Shown here: one piece after another, positions 48,912 through 60,129 of the stretch
How the letters are laid out: each line of letters starts with the position of its first letter
Position numbering within the stretch: the first letter of the stretch is position 1
Origin: Klebsormidium nitens
Taxonomy: Eukaryota > Streptophyta > Klebsormidiophyceae > Klebsormidiales > Klebsormidiaceae
Assembly (NCBI GenBank): GCA_000708835.1
Contig: DF237457.1
Location: 1 to 64,000, forward strand
DNA length: 64,000 bases
Direction: 5' to 3'
Position numbers and translations under genes: made by a program
The notes under the pieces: generated by a model
Told to the model about the DNA's origin: nothing
Database searches by the model: none
Seen by the model: the letters and a program-made list of their open reading frames with translations, nothing else

Positions 48912-50768
48912 ATTTAACGAAGAGTACTAGTTTCGCGGACTAGCTGGCTGACTTAGAGAGGGTCTCATAGGCATTAGAGACAGAATCCATTCCCACATAG
49001 GGCGGGTGCACTGCATATCTTAACGGCTGGCTGCTCTGGACTGAGAAAATGGTCGAGCTGCATACGTTTGGTAAGCTGCTGCAGGAAAAGGGACAAAGGT
49101 CTGAAAAGACGTCTCAGTACCATTTTGGCCGTTGCTAGGTAGTACAAGAGCGGGTGACGATAGTTGGACTAGCTTGAGCTTGGCGCGCAGATCAGCATTG
49201 TTCCTGGCACAACCTGCAAATCCAGTCAGCTGGACGGCAAGGGATGAGAGTCATCCAGCCCAATGCAATTGACAGGCTCAAACTGCACTCGTGCCACGGC
49301 CCTAGATCACAAGAGCGCTTATGCGCTAACTTGAAATTTTACATAGGACTGCTGGCGCGACCATCAAACAGCATGCCTAGTGGAAAACTTAATTTCCATG
49401 CGACGGCATACGGCGAGATGAGCTCCGATCAATCGCCGGGAACAAGACCGCACACGTCTAGCTTCAAAGTATTGTAAGAGGATGCTTAGACGGTGTGACT
49501 AAGGCCGTACCGAGCATAAGGTGATGACCACTTATACGAGTGACGATCTAGGTTACTGCTCAGTGGCAATCGAGTGCGATCAACTTATGATTGCATTTAT
49601 ATACGCGCTTTGATCTAGTGCATGAACTAATAAAGAGCTCCAGCTCGAAGAGAGGCCAGCTGCCAGCCGCACCCACGTTGCCGTCGCCGGCCGCACGTGC
49701 ACATGTGAGCAATAGTGACATGCTAATTCTCCATCTTGAAAACAGCTGCATGGGATATAAGAATCTTGCAAGCCTGCCAATCTTAACCAGGCGCGCGCGT
49801 GCACTGCGTGATCGAATGTACACACACGTATATATTGCATCCGGCCATGAGAGATCTTCACCTAGTCATGTTGATTCGAACTATTGTGATCACGTACATG
49901 CTGAACCGTGAACGACACAAATTTCTGTATACACATAGCTTTAGCGCTGATTACTTCCAGATCACACAAGCNNNNNNNNNNNNNNNNNNNNNNNNNNNNN
50001 NNNNNNNNNNNNNNNNNNNNNNNNNNNNNNNNNNNNNNNNNNNNNNNNNNNNNNNNNNNNNNNNNNNNNNNNNNNNNNNNNNNNNNNNNNNNNNNNNNNN
50101 NNNNNNNNNNNNNNNNNNNNNNNNNNNNNNNNNNNNNNNNNNNNNNNNNNNNNNNNNNNNNNNNNNNNNNNNNNNNNNNNNNNNNNNNNNNNNNNNNNNN
50201 NNNNNNNNNNNNNNNNNNNNNNNNNNNNNNNNNNNNNNNNNNNNNNNNNNNNNNNNNNNNNNNNNNNNNNNNNNNNNNNNNNNNNNNNNNNNNNNNNNNN
50301 NNNNNNNNNNNNNNNNNNNNNNNNNNNNNNNNNNNNNNNNNNNNGCATATTATCATAGATGAATTGTCCGATTGATGCATGCGGCGTGAAAGTATACAAT
50401 TGAGTCGTCGATCAGACAGTGTGCCGCGCTATTGTTTCAGGGGGCGGCTGACATAAAAAACCGCGATTGAAGAATCACAGATTTGATCATAGTGACTAGT
50501 AAACCAGAGTCACGAGCGATGCAGGCGATCACCTGATGCATGCTTCGACACCATCATGACAGCATTCTCCGAACCCATTGCGATCACTGTGTACATGCAT
50601 TAACATAGAATGGATTCAGCAAGCGAGAAGCCAATGACATTGCCTTGATATAATAGCACTATAACAAATCCAGATAAAGCGGATGACATGCCCGAGCCCA
50701 CCCGTATAGATTCCTGTAATTCCTCAAAAAACCGCTCGAGCGAGTGCGCAAGAGCATAATCCTCACCG
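48912..50768. other. Convergent spacer interrupted by an assembly gap
   Basis: Frataxin ends on the left and COQ10 ends on the right. Apart from 3' UTRs I see no gene. The flanks of the gap are AT-rich, with gcatgc and cacgta-type palindromes like the other long spacers. Open frames that read across the N block are meaningless. Confidence 0.5.
49972..50344. other. Assembly gap (N run)
   Basis: A run of 373 N bases of unknown true length. Whatever lies here is not represented. Confidence 0.99.
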
Positions 50769-52776
50769 TTATTGTTCTACATTGGAGACAACCGGGTCTT
50801 CAATGGGTGGCCCGTACACTTGTTCACATCTTCTCTCAAAGGACGACACCATTCGAGCTGCTACTTCGTCGAAAAACAGATTGGCAACCTGCGGGGAGAC
50901 ACGGTTCGAATCACGGTATGCGAACCTTACAAAACTGTCCCAGTATTTGATGTGGATGGAACGAAACCTTAGAAACGCCGGGAAGTATTACCGGCTGAGC
51001 CCAATGGCTGGCCGACCAACTAGACTCCACCAGCTTATCGTTGGAAGGTCGGAACATTGTTAGAAGATTGTTCGTAATCACTATGCGCAGTCAAGGCCAA
51101 CGAAGATTGCACGGGACCGGGGCCCCTATTTTGAAGACGACCCCCGCTGACCTTTTAGTTTCAAGACCCCGGATGCTGAGATGCATCCCAGATTCCGAAT
51201 TTGACAAACATCACGCATGTCTGCTCTAGTAGAGGTTAAGACTTACCCTATGATAGAGCGGTGATCGGAACTGGAAGTCAACTCGGAACTTGAGCGCTGT
51301 CTTGTTGGGAGTGGGGCCGCTGTTAAACTCCCACAAGCAGTCCAGGTACTCAAACAGATTACTGCCTGAAACTGTCGACTGCACAAGAAGCCAAAACCAA
51401 CGCATGTGAGTGATTGTGGGAAACCCGGTGCAACGAAAGCGTCGTGCTTACGAAAGTATCAGTTGCTTTGGCACCTACTGACTCCTTGTGCTCGATCGTG
51501 AGTAGACGGAAGACCTGTGTTAGATCAATCCTGGGTGACTGGAAAGACCCGTTTTGAATAGGCATCTCATTCCTGGTGACTGGGGAGGACTCCTGAACAG
51601 CAAGAATTCTGTTTGAACATCATCACAATCCCAAACTTCTCACATAATTTTGAAGCATTGTTGCAGCCATCCCGGAAGCCATTTACATTGGATGATTCAG
51701 ATTGTGTACTCGTACACAAATGGAATGTTGACGCACCCGCACATATCGTGGTCTCTCCTGGGTCACGTGGCTTGTGTAGCTCTCTGTAAATATTTTGAAG
51801 CCCACTTCTAGCTCTGCCTCCACTTCCTCTACTGGCCCCTCCTGCTTCCTTATCAGAATCTCGCTTCGTTGACACCACGGTACAAAGTCCTCATAAAAGT
51901 CGACTGCGGCCACAACGTCAAAGAGCTGGTCAGGGGGGTACCTAAAGACAGGAGAAGAGCTTAGTCAGCTTTATGTTCACCATATCAAATACGCCCACTT
52001 GCGGTATGAATGGCTGTAGTCCAATAGCAGCCCACTTTACAAGAAACTTGACGCACAGGGAATGAGCCGCTTCTGCCACCACCTACAGAAAAATCTCTCA
52101 ACCACTCTCTCACAAACATATGCAAACTTGATTTTCAAGCTACTCTTTTCCATCTGAACGACCGTTTCAGCTCAATCCTGCAATCTGGGTATGTTAGCCC
52201 TTCAGAAGTGGACCCGCTTTGTACCCATCGCAATATCAGTGAGTGGGGCTAGAAAGAGCATGATTGAAGAATCAGTCCGCCTGCAGAATCTAAGCGTTCT
52301 CATACCTTCGGCACGGCACCACTCCCTTTGACGCAGCAAGTAACCGCAGAAGGAAAGTCTCACCCAATGACTCTCTCCTCCTGATGATGCCGTGCATGGT
52401 CCTTGTCTTCGTCCCCGTCCCCAATGCCAAGCACCATGGTCCTGATTTGATGCTGCACTCCTAAACCCCCCATCTCCATTCCTGATCCCAACCTATGTTC
52501 AATCCCACCTACATTCCTGGCACTCCCGTGTATCCAACTTTTGGTGGATGCATGCAAGCTGCCAGCAGGACTGCACGGATGGCCATGATCGCCATGGTTG
52601 CACGCTGGGTCAGCAGAGCTCGCTGTGCGGGCAGCTGAATTGTGAACTGGCCTGCTTCCCGCTTCAGCATAGCTGGTGCTACATGCCCCCAGAGCCTCAG
52701 TATGTCTGCGGAGGTAGTGCTGCTGCAGAGAGCGGAGAACATGGCGGGCCAGAATGGCCTCTCTACCTAGCGCCAT
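50769..52776 (-). CDS. COQ10: COQ10 coenzyme Q-binding START-domain protein, mitochondrial
   Basis: Minus-strand exons are 52364-52776, 51737-51941, 51247-51378 and 50769-50888, all in phase (289 residues). The chosen ATG begins MALGREAILARHVLRSLQQ, an amphipathic Arg/Leu-rich presequence; the frame runs further upstream only from a TTG. The domain begins with ERVIGYPPDQLFDVVAAVD (across the first intron), then YEDFVPWCQRS, LEVGFKIFTESYTSHV, NLFEYLDCLWEFNSGPTP, and ends FFDEVAARMVSSFERRC, all characteristic of COQ10. This protein binds ubiquinone and is needed for its efficient synthesis and use in respiration. A 63-nt segment at 51452-51514 has good splice sites and would insert 21 residues in frame after RPRYVR, but the family aligns without it, so I leave it out. 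Gly/Ser/His-rich sequence follows the presequence in exon 1. Confidence 0.93.
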
Positions 52777-53267
52777 GGCAATTGCACTCTGGAGCGCCCT
52801 TGAGCAACTTTGCCTGGACTCTGTTCTGATGTCAACAGGAACAGTGTAGCTGCGCTTTCCTGCTTTCTTTGTCAAACCGAACGGGTTGCAAGACAAGTTT
52901 CACGTCGTAACCTGGGGTCACCGACTAATCTGGTTAGAAAGAGTGCCAGGTTTTGCTGCTCTGACAGGGATGGGCTTCAAGCTCGATAGGAACCTTAACC
53001 GTCGATCGGTTTGGAGCGTGGGTAATGTCAATTTGAGTGTTATCTTCTAGACCCCTGCACTGCACCGGGAATTCAAAGTTGAAGGGCAGACATCTGACAA
53101 GTTTTGGCACTTCGGCAATTCAATTCTCAGGAAGGGACGGCTGTGGACGACTTTGAAGCGAAGCAGCCCCAAACTTAACCTGCATTGCAAATGTGCCCTT
53201 CAGTAAAGTGAGTGGCTTTTCACCGCAGCGTTGAGGGTGCATTGGATCTTGTTAGGTTGTCTCCAGC
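52777..53267. other. Short divergent promoter region
   Basis: 491 bases separate the start codons of COQ10 (minus) and the unknown gene at 53268 (plus), so the promoter is probably bidirectional. No TATA box stands out on either strand. I see no gene. Confidence 0.5.
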
Positions 53268-54859
53268 ATGGCGCCAGCTGATGCGCTGGTAAGACCATCA
53301 TTTGTACAGCGGAGTTTGCCGCGGGCATCACCTGTTGGGTTCACGCACCGACCGGGCGGCCAGCATTCTACACCACCCTTTTCAATAGTTGCGCTCTTGA
53401 GTAGTTGGGAATGTCAAGACCAGAGGAGCCGCTGTAAAGCAATTGCGGGCATATCAAGCAGTAGTTTCTCCGGGGCACAGTCACGAGAAGCGCTAGTGTC
53501 GGGGTGGACCGCTCAGGGGCTTCAGGAGCGCACACACCTGGTGCGTCAAAGCCCAAGGTGTACAAAGGCAAAAGCAAAGTCTAAGAAGAAACCAAGCACG
53601 GGGAGGCCCAAACCAAAACCTTGGCCTTTTGAAGACCTGATGATGTTTTGGGACGTGGCGTTCGAGAAGTGGAGTGAGGACCCGGAGCGAGCAAAGGTGC
53701 GCCACTCCCAGGTTTCCTGATTTGAAGTGAGCGGCCAAGATGTAGTTTTTAGCAAACAGTCGACTCCAAGATCAATTGGCCTTGATTTTGGAGCCCTGGC
53801 TAGTTGCTTTCTGGTTCTATGACACTGATGGAAGACTCAAGTTCACTGTCGGTGTGTTGCTCAGTGTCGCCTTCCACAAAATGAGTCCACGAAGTTGCTC
53901 GGTGAGATCAACCCCTCTATCGATGGTGCGAAGGGACCCGAGAATCAAATATTTAAGAGTTACTCGTCCTAAATGTGTCCCACGAAGCTTTTCCTTTGCC
54001 AACTAGAACACAGAACGTCCTTTCCTCTACGCAGTTAATCATCGACGCAGCCACAAAGGGACTGGCTGCTTACGGCCGGGGGGCTGTGCTTGTGCGTGAG
54101 ACAGTGACGGCTCGTTCAGTGAGCAGTGCCGGGAGCGGGTTTGGGCCCCAGGCGCAGCGGCAGCGACTACCAGATGACGAGCAGCAATTTGACAGCGTCA
54201 GCTTTGAGGTGGAGTACATGCCACGATGGAAGATGGAACGGCCAGCGGACGCTGACACTCAAAGCGAGGTGATAGACTCGACTGACTTTTGCTTTGAAGT
54301 GAAAGTATTTGTCCTGGCATGAACCACCTTCAAGCGTCCAAAGCCTGGAGTGGCCGTCCACTGGTTACGTACCCTTTACATCTTTGTTGAAAATCCTCAA
54401 TCAGAGCCATCTCCCAGAGTAACTTCAAAGCGAAATCTGGGGTATATCTGAAGGCCTCTTTCATCGCGTTCACAGGTACCGGCCGGCGCGCCTGCGGTTG
54501 TGTCGTATGAGAACCTGCGGCCTCTCCTCGGCAGCATGGATTGTACCCGGATGCTTACCTTGACACACAGTGATGCTGCGGCTGGGCCTACCACAACAGC
54601 AACGGCGGAAGATGGAAGCGAGTTGCAAGTGGAGATTGTCGATCCAAAAGAGGAAGAAGTGAGTGCATCCGAAAGCCTTGGATTTGAGTTCACGGGAGAG
54701 GAGCCATACAAAAGCGAAGAGGGGGAGCTGGTGCTCCTGATGGCTGTCATTGTAGATGGTCAGCTCGCAGTCGGAGCGGACGTGGTGCGGCGAGTGCCTT
54801 TGACAGCGGACGATGACAGTAGCTGGAGACTGGTGACGAGAGACGAGTTATTCATGTGA
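53268..54859 (+). CDS. Protein of unknown function
   Basis: Three exons in phase, 53268-53696, 54035-54268 and 54476-54859, give 348 residues. The first about 100 residues are Ser/Arg/Gln-rich with few acidic residues, which fits an organelle transit peptide, and a Lys-rich linker (KAKAKSKKKPSTGRPKPK) follows. Exon 2 starts LIIDAATKGLAAYGRG and exon 3 holds SYENLRPLLGSMDCTR, an acidic stretch and the hydrophobic strand ELVLLMAVIVDGQL. I see no catalytic motif, membrane span or repeat, and I do not recognise the family. The regular phase across both introns and sustained protein-like composition make it a real gene. It shares a 0.5-kb upstream region with COQ10, a weak hint at coordinated expression. 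Confidence 0.7.
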
Positions 54860-55463
54860 TTCTAGGTGGATGGTTCCGATCTGCGTATGGAAGGCAATCA
54901 ATTGCTGTCTGCATGCCATCATGCGATGGTGCGCTCAAAATGACTCAGGTACGTCGCATGGATTATTGATTGACGGTATGCATGATGCCAGACCGTATTC
55001 CATGCATGGATCATAATTGTTCAACGCGTACATGGCCACACTGCCTGCATGCCAAGGCCCATGAAACTATCCAGACAATTGCAAGTCACGCTGCTATCCA
55101 ATCTTCTAGTCTGGCAGACGTACATGTTGCGGCTCGTCAAGCATACGTGACAATCACCCAGTCTCAAAGTATAAGACATGCGTGCCTCAGATGTACTTCG
55201 CGCAAGCATGTCAATCAGGTCCAATTTGTTTCGTGCTTGACCGGACTCTGAGTCCGTTTAGAAGTTGCCCTGCCAGCAGTCAATTGCTGCGCTTCAATCG
55301 AATCAGCGCATTGCAAGGCCTCCGAGTAAGAACCTGCGCAAATCTCTTCATGTATGCTGGGGCATGTCCTCTTCCAAGTTCTGGAGTCCGTCCTCATCTG
55401 CAACTTTCTTCAGTTGCACATGCATAGCCATCTTCCGGGAGCAGCTTAGCGGCTAGCGGCTTG
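54860..55463. other. Convergent spacer
   Basis: This lies between the stop codons of the unknown plus-strand gene and the minus-strand VPS9A gene. It should hold both 3' UTRs. No gene or notable repeat was seen beyond scattered catgcatg palindromes. Confidence 0.5.
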
Positions 55464-58400
55464 TTAACTCTGCTCATCGACTCCCTTCACCGCCGCTAGA
55501 CTTTCGTCCGAAGAAGTCACTAGCCCCGCTGAAACACCTGTGCTCCTAGCGGCTTCCGGTGCGTGCTCGCCCATGTCATCCGAAGGCTGCCCGCCTCCAC
55601 TTTCTTGTCCTTCCGCTTTGCGGCGTGCTTGCCTATCACTTTCGATCTCCGCTCTTCTCGAGGCCTCACCGTCGCCTGCTTCCGCAAAGGGTTCCGAGTC
55701 TGCGCGGCTTCCCTGTGCTTCGCTTTTCTCTTCTCTGTCCATATCATGCCCCTGTCCTCGATGTACTTCCGAACGATGGTTGTGCTGCTCAGCCGTTTCA
55801 CTTTCAGACTTTTCCTCACCACTTTTCGCAACTCCTGCCTCTGGCTGGCTCCCTGCCTGTCCTGCGCCTCCCGCGTGACTGCCCGCTTCTTGAGGCGCCG
55901 ACGCCTCTCCTTGCACCTCTCCTCGCGCCAATCCAGTCCCCTCCTGTGCCAACGTCGCCTCCTTATCCCCTGACGACTCATCGGCGCCGGTCCCATTTCC
56001 TCCCGGCATCCCGTCTACTGCCTCCAAAGCTTTCCCCTCATTGAACCCACCGGCCGGCCCGTTGCCAGTAGCCGCAGTTTTCAACGAGTCTCCTTTCCCC
56101 GCCCCCGACTCGCTTTCCGACTGTCCTGGACCACCGCTTTCGGCCGCTGTAACGCCCAGCTGCCGCGCCAGCCCCGCGTTACGCTCCTGCAAGCCCCGTG
56201 CAAGGGCCTCGTACTTGAGCACCAGCTCCTTGTACTCGGTCAGCAGGGCGTCCACGTCGCCCACCCGCAGATCGCCCACTGACGTGTACAGGAACCGGTA
56301 GTCGCGCGCCAGCTGTCCGCTCTCCGCAGCGCTGACAACTGCGGCCGCGCCGCGCGCCTCGAGCTGCGCCAGGGAGTCCCCTGAGAGAGGGGCAGTGCTT
56401 CGGAAGTATTAGGGACTGAAGGACCTTTTCCTTTTACGGGAAAAGGTGGGCGGGTCCGGAAAGCGGGAAGTTCAGCAGAAGCAGGGGTGGGAAGCAGGAG
56501 GAGGGAAAGCAGCAGGTGACCTCTGAGGTGTAATTGATCACTACGACGAGTATGAAGCTCTAGCTGTATCAAGTTACTTCGGAAAAAACCCGAGACCCTT
56601 TCTTTGAGCTAGTCTCCGTCACAGCTTTCAGAAGGTCGCAGAAAGCAGGACTTAGCAAATTTTGATTGCTCCCAATCTGCGTGCTACCAATCTCCTAGAA
56701 CGGAGGGGTTTCAAAAGCTCGCCGACCCTCAGCTCTGACGATCCTTTCAGCCACAGGCTTTATTTGCAATAATCAAGGTCGCATCCAGCCCTGCTCGTCA
56801 CCTGGCTGCGTCAGCGGCGCAGAGGCGCTGTCGGCCGGGGACACGGTCAACCCGGGGCTGGGGGGAGGCGCCGGCGCGCGTGCCGCCAAACCCCCTGCCG
56901 CAGCATCAGCCGTCACCAGCATTGGCGAAGACCCGCTGTTGCTCATGCCAGGCTGCGTCGCTATCCGCGGGCTAGTGTCCCCCTCGGAGTGCGAACGATT
57001 GTGACGGGGGGGCAGGTCGCCTGCCTTTCCGGGGGGAGTGCTGGCCTTGCGTGCTTGGGGGGGAGTCCCGTCGGAAATATTTGGGGGGATCTGCGCGAGC
57101 GCTTGCTGCATCTTGGATTCGAATTCAGCGGGGTCGATGGAGAGGGAGGAGGGGTTGAGGTGCTCGATGAAGGCGGCTGCCGAGACGGCGTTGGTGAAAA
57201 AGTAGGCGGACTCGGCCACAAGGCGCGACGCGGCGCGGTAGCGCTGGATGAACTGCAGGTTGCTGTGCAGCGCGGGGGGGTTGGCCTGGAAGCGGTGGGG
57301 GTGAGGCTGATGTCACCAGCAATAACGGAAGGTTTCGAAGAGGGCTTCTAGTAGGACAGTACGATTGGAATAGGGGCGTCAGAAGAGCCTCAGACGGAAG
57401 CATCCGACGAGCTTTTTACAAACGACTGTCGATGAGGGCTGAGGGCCGAGGCTGATGATCATGGCAAAGAACGTCTGCCATCTAGGCTTCGGCTAGCGAA
57501 CCCCTACATCAAATGTTCTAGGAATGGCAAATGAAACATAACTGCTGCCGAATCTGACTCCGAAGATAAGCTGGGTCCGTTAGGTCCGTTAGACGTGTCT
57601 GGACAATTGTCAGCGAAGTACCATGCAACAATGAAGACCGATCGCACGCCAAACGTTTGGATGTTCGAGCCTGCACTCTGATGCGACTTGAGGCTTCTGC
57701 TTGCACGCTTGTCATGTACACCTCTGCGGGTGTGAACCTAAGGTACTTCCCATTGCCATCACGGAATAAAACCTTCCGTCGATACTTCGGACTCTTAAGA
57801 ACAGTAATACGACTTCCTTAATGAAGCAGCAATCACATACTCACCTTGATGACGACATAGATGAGAACCGGCAGGAAGTCGTCTGCTCCAGGGGGATCCC
57901 CCTGCGCGGCCATGGCCATGTTGAGCAGCAGGTTGTTGATGACGCGGCAGCAGTTGAGAATGCACACCAGCTTGTCGCGAGGGGCCTTGTATGCGCCCAA
58001 CTTGCCCAGCTCCTTTTGCGCCAGCTGGCAGGCGAAGAAAGACGGGTCACTCTTATGTCGTACTCCGCTATTGAGACAGGTTACTGCCCGGAGATCGGGT
58101 GGAGATGTTCTGGGGCTTAGGGTGGATACGGGTGAGGAGCATGTTAACTCGGGGTTTACCTTTCTACTTTGTGTGGATCAGGGAACTGTGTGAGTTAACG
58201 TAAGCCTAATTCAATGCAAAAGCGAGACTTGAGACAGGTCTGGATTGTTGGGGCAGCTAGTAAGTACCTCACTGAGGACTTCGAAAAGTCAAGTAATCTG
58301 CTTCCATGGACGAGCTGCTGTTGATTAAGGACGGTGATCAAAGTAGCAGAGGTCCCAATCAGAGACTCATGTCAGCAATCTTCCACCAGTCCACGCAATG

Positions 58401-59436
58401 ACTCGACCACGATGTTTTTAAAGGCTCATCTAACAGTGATGGCGCTGCGATATGGAGGCGTGTTCTTGCCAGCCAGGAGGGCTCGTTGCCAAAGCTGGCG
58501 GGGATGTCGAGGTGCTCGGGCCGCAGAAACTGCTGCAGCGCGGCCATGCGCTCGGCCAGCAGGCGGTCTGTGGCGGCGTCCGCGGGGATGGGGCCAAACG
58601 CGCGCGCAAACACCTTGGTCAGCAGATACTTCTCCAAGCCCTGGAGTATAGAAGGGGGCAGTGGGAAGGTAAATGTCCTTGCCGCTGCTGGGTAGGCGAT
58701 TTCACAATGCATGTCGCGACGAAAGCAGCCCGTCTTAGACCAAGTGTTGCTGGACGCAGCGTTAAAAGTACTGTGTAGTGTGTCAGCAGGGCCAGCATGA
58801 TCACAACATCTCTTCTCATCAGACAGCGTTCAGCCCTGAACAACTAAACTTAACTTTGTGAACTAGCTATTCCAAGGAGGCCCCCCTAGATCGAACATAG
58901 ACGAGGACAACGAATAATTTGCGCCCACTTCACCTAGCCCTCCCCCGCCACTTGCGCTCACCTCGCCCGCACTCTCGAGCTCCTCCTCAGTGGCACCCGC
59001 CCACAGGGGATGCGCCCGGAACGTGGCCTCAGTCTGCGCCAGGAACTGCTGCACGGCGGCGCTGTCCTTGTCGGGGTCAGGCGCACTGGCCTGGAATGAC
59101 ACGATGAACCTGCACCACATAGAGCCAGTTCAGCAAGCTTGCGTTCAGACTCAACAATTTCCCAATGCTGCCACTCTCAAAACTTCAATCAATCTCTTTG
59201 GTGGCAGCTATACTCATTTGTAAGCATTGCATGAGTCTGTATGTTGGCGAGGGGTGCGATCTGCATATCAGTAAACAAAGCGCTTTTTGTGGCACCAGTG
59301 GTTGCGCAGCGCCTCACCCTTTGATGGCGCGCACCAGGTCGACGGCGCTGGGGTGGCGCATCTTCTCCAGAAAATTGTGGAACGTTAGCTGCGCCGTGGC
59401 CGCCGAGAAAGGGTCCTGCTTGTCCCCACTGGCCAT
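55464..59436 (-). CDS. VPS9A: VPS9-domain guanine nucleotide exchange factor for Rab5-type GTPases
   Basis: Minus-strand exons are 59318-59436, 58962-59109, 58470-58640, 57845-58024, 56802-57285 and 55464-56380, in phase, 672 residues. The start MASGDKQDPFSAATAQLTFHN, the helical bundle, GLEKYLLTKVFARAF, the VPS9 core YKAPRDKLVCILNCCRVINN and GADDFLPVLIYVVIKANPP (with the catalytic Asp and Tyr), then QRYRAASRLVAESAYFFTN all match Arabidopsis VPS9a, which activates RAB5/ARA7 and plant-unique ARA6 on endosomes. The family's C-terminal motif is also present (VGDVDALLTEYKELVLKYEAL). Beyond it is a 240-residue, Gly/Glu/Ser-rich disordered tail, so the protein is much longer than the usual roughly 520 residues. 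Intron 3 uses a GC donor (CTG then gcaaga), fixed by the conserved NEPSWL-LAQKEL junction. Confidence 0.93.
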
Positions 59437-60129
59437 CTTGCCACCAAGTCAGGATATTGCGTGGAGATCTCAGCACATGGTTCTCACGGAGTGCTGGTGG
59501 AACAAATTACGGTCCCCCAAGTCAATCGTACTCGCTGGGTAATCAAACCTTAGCAGAAGGCTGTATGCCCTTGAATGAATGTTGCCTTCAAAAGATAGAC
59601 AAAGAGGCCTTGAAGTGGTGACGCTAGCCGGTTGATAGGAGCGATTGAAGCAGGGCTTTGTCTAAGCTGCTCTCTGATCCACTTTCGGACTGCTAGCTGA
59701 GCTGTTCCACTACAAGACTCACCGAATGCAGCACCTTGAGCCTCACCCTTGCTGTGGGCCTGCCTTCAAGATGGGCCGCAAAAGCTACTGCCATCATGCG
59801 CCTGCTGCTGCTACTGGAGCTGAAGCATAGCTGGGGGCAAATTGAGGAAGCTCACAAGCACTTCAAACAATTGTACCGGTAAATTGGAGCCCGCATGAGT
59901 TTAGAAAGAGTATTGCACTCGAAATATCTCCCAAGCTGAGAAGCAACGACGGCATCCCAGCTCGACCTTCTTCCCCAAGACCGAGGTACCTATTCTAATA
60001 GGGTCGGAACTGACCTGCAAAAGCGCGCAATGGCGGTAGGATCAGGGTTCAGAACGCGTGTGTAGCTAGGTAGGTAGCGCTGTAGCAGGAAGGTGGCGCC
60101 TGCGATGCGCGCCCCTGGCATGCGGTGCC
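59437..60129. other. Divergent promoter region of VPS9A and the TIGR01589 gene
   Basis: 693 bases separate the two start codons. The open frames here are short and unsupported. No TATA box is obvious; a GC-rich leader precedes the ATG at 60130. Confidence 0.5.

Noticed and set aside
49799-50399. Open frames spanning the N run
   Set aside because: They exist only because N codons contain no stops.
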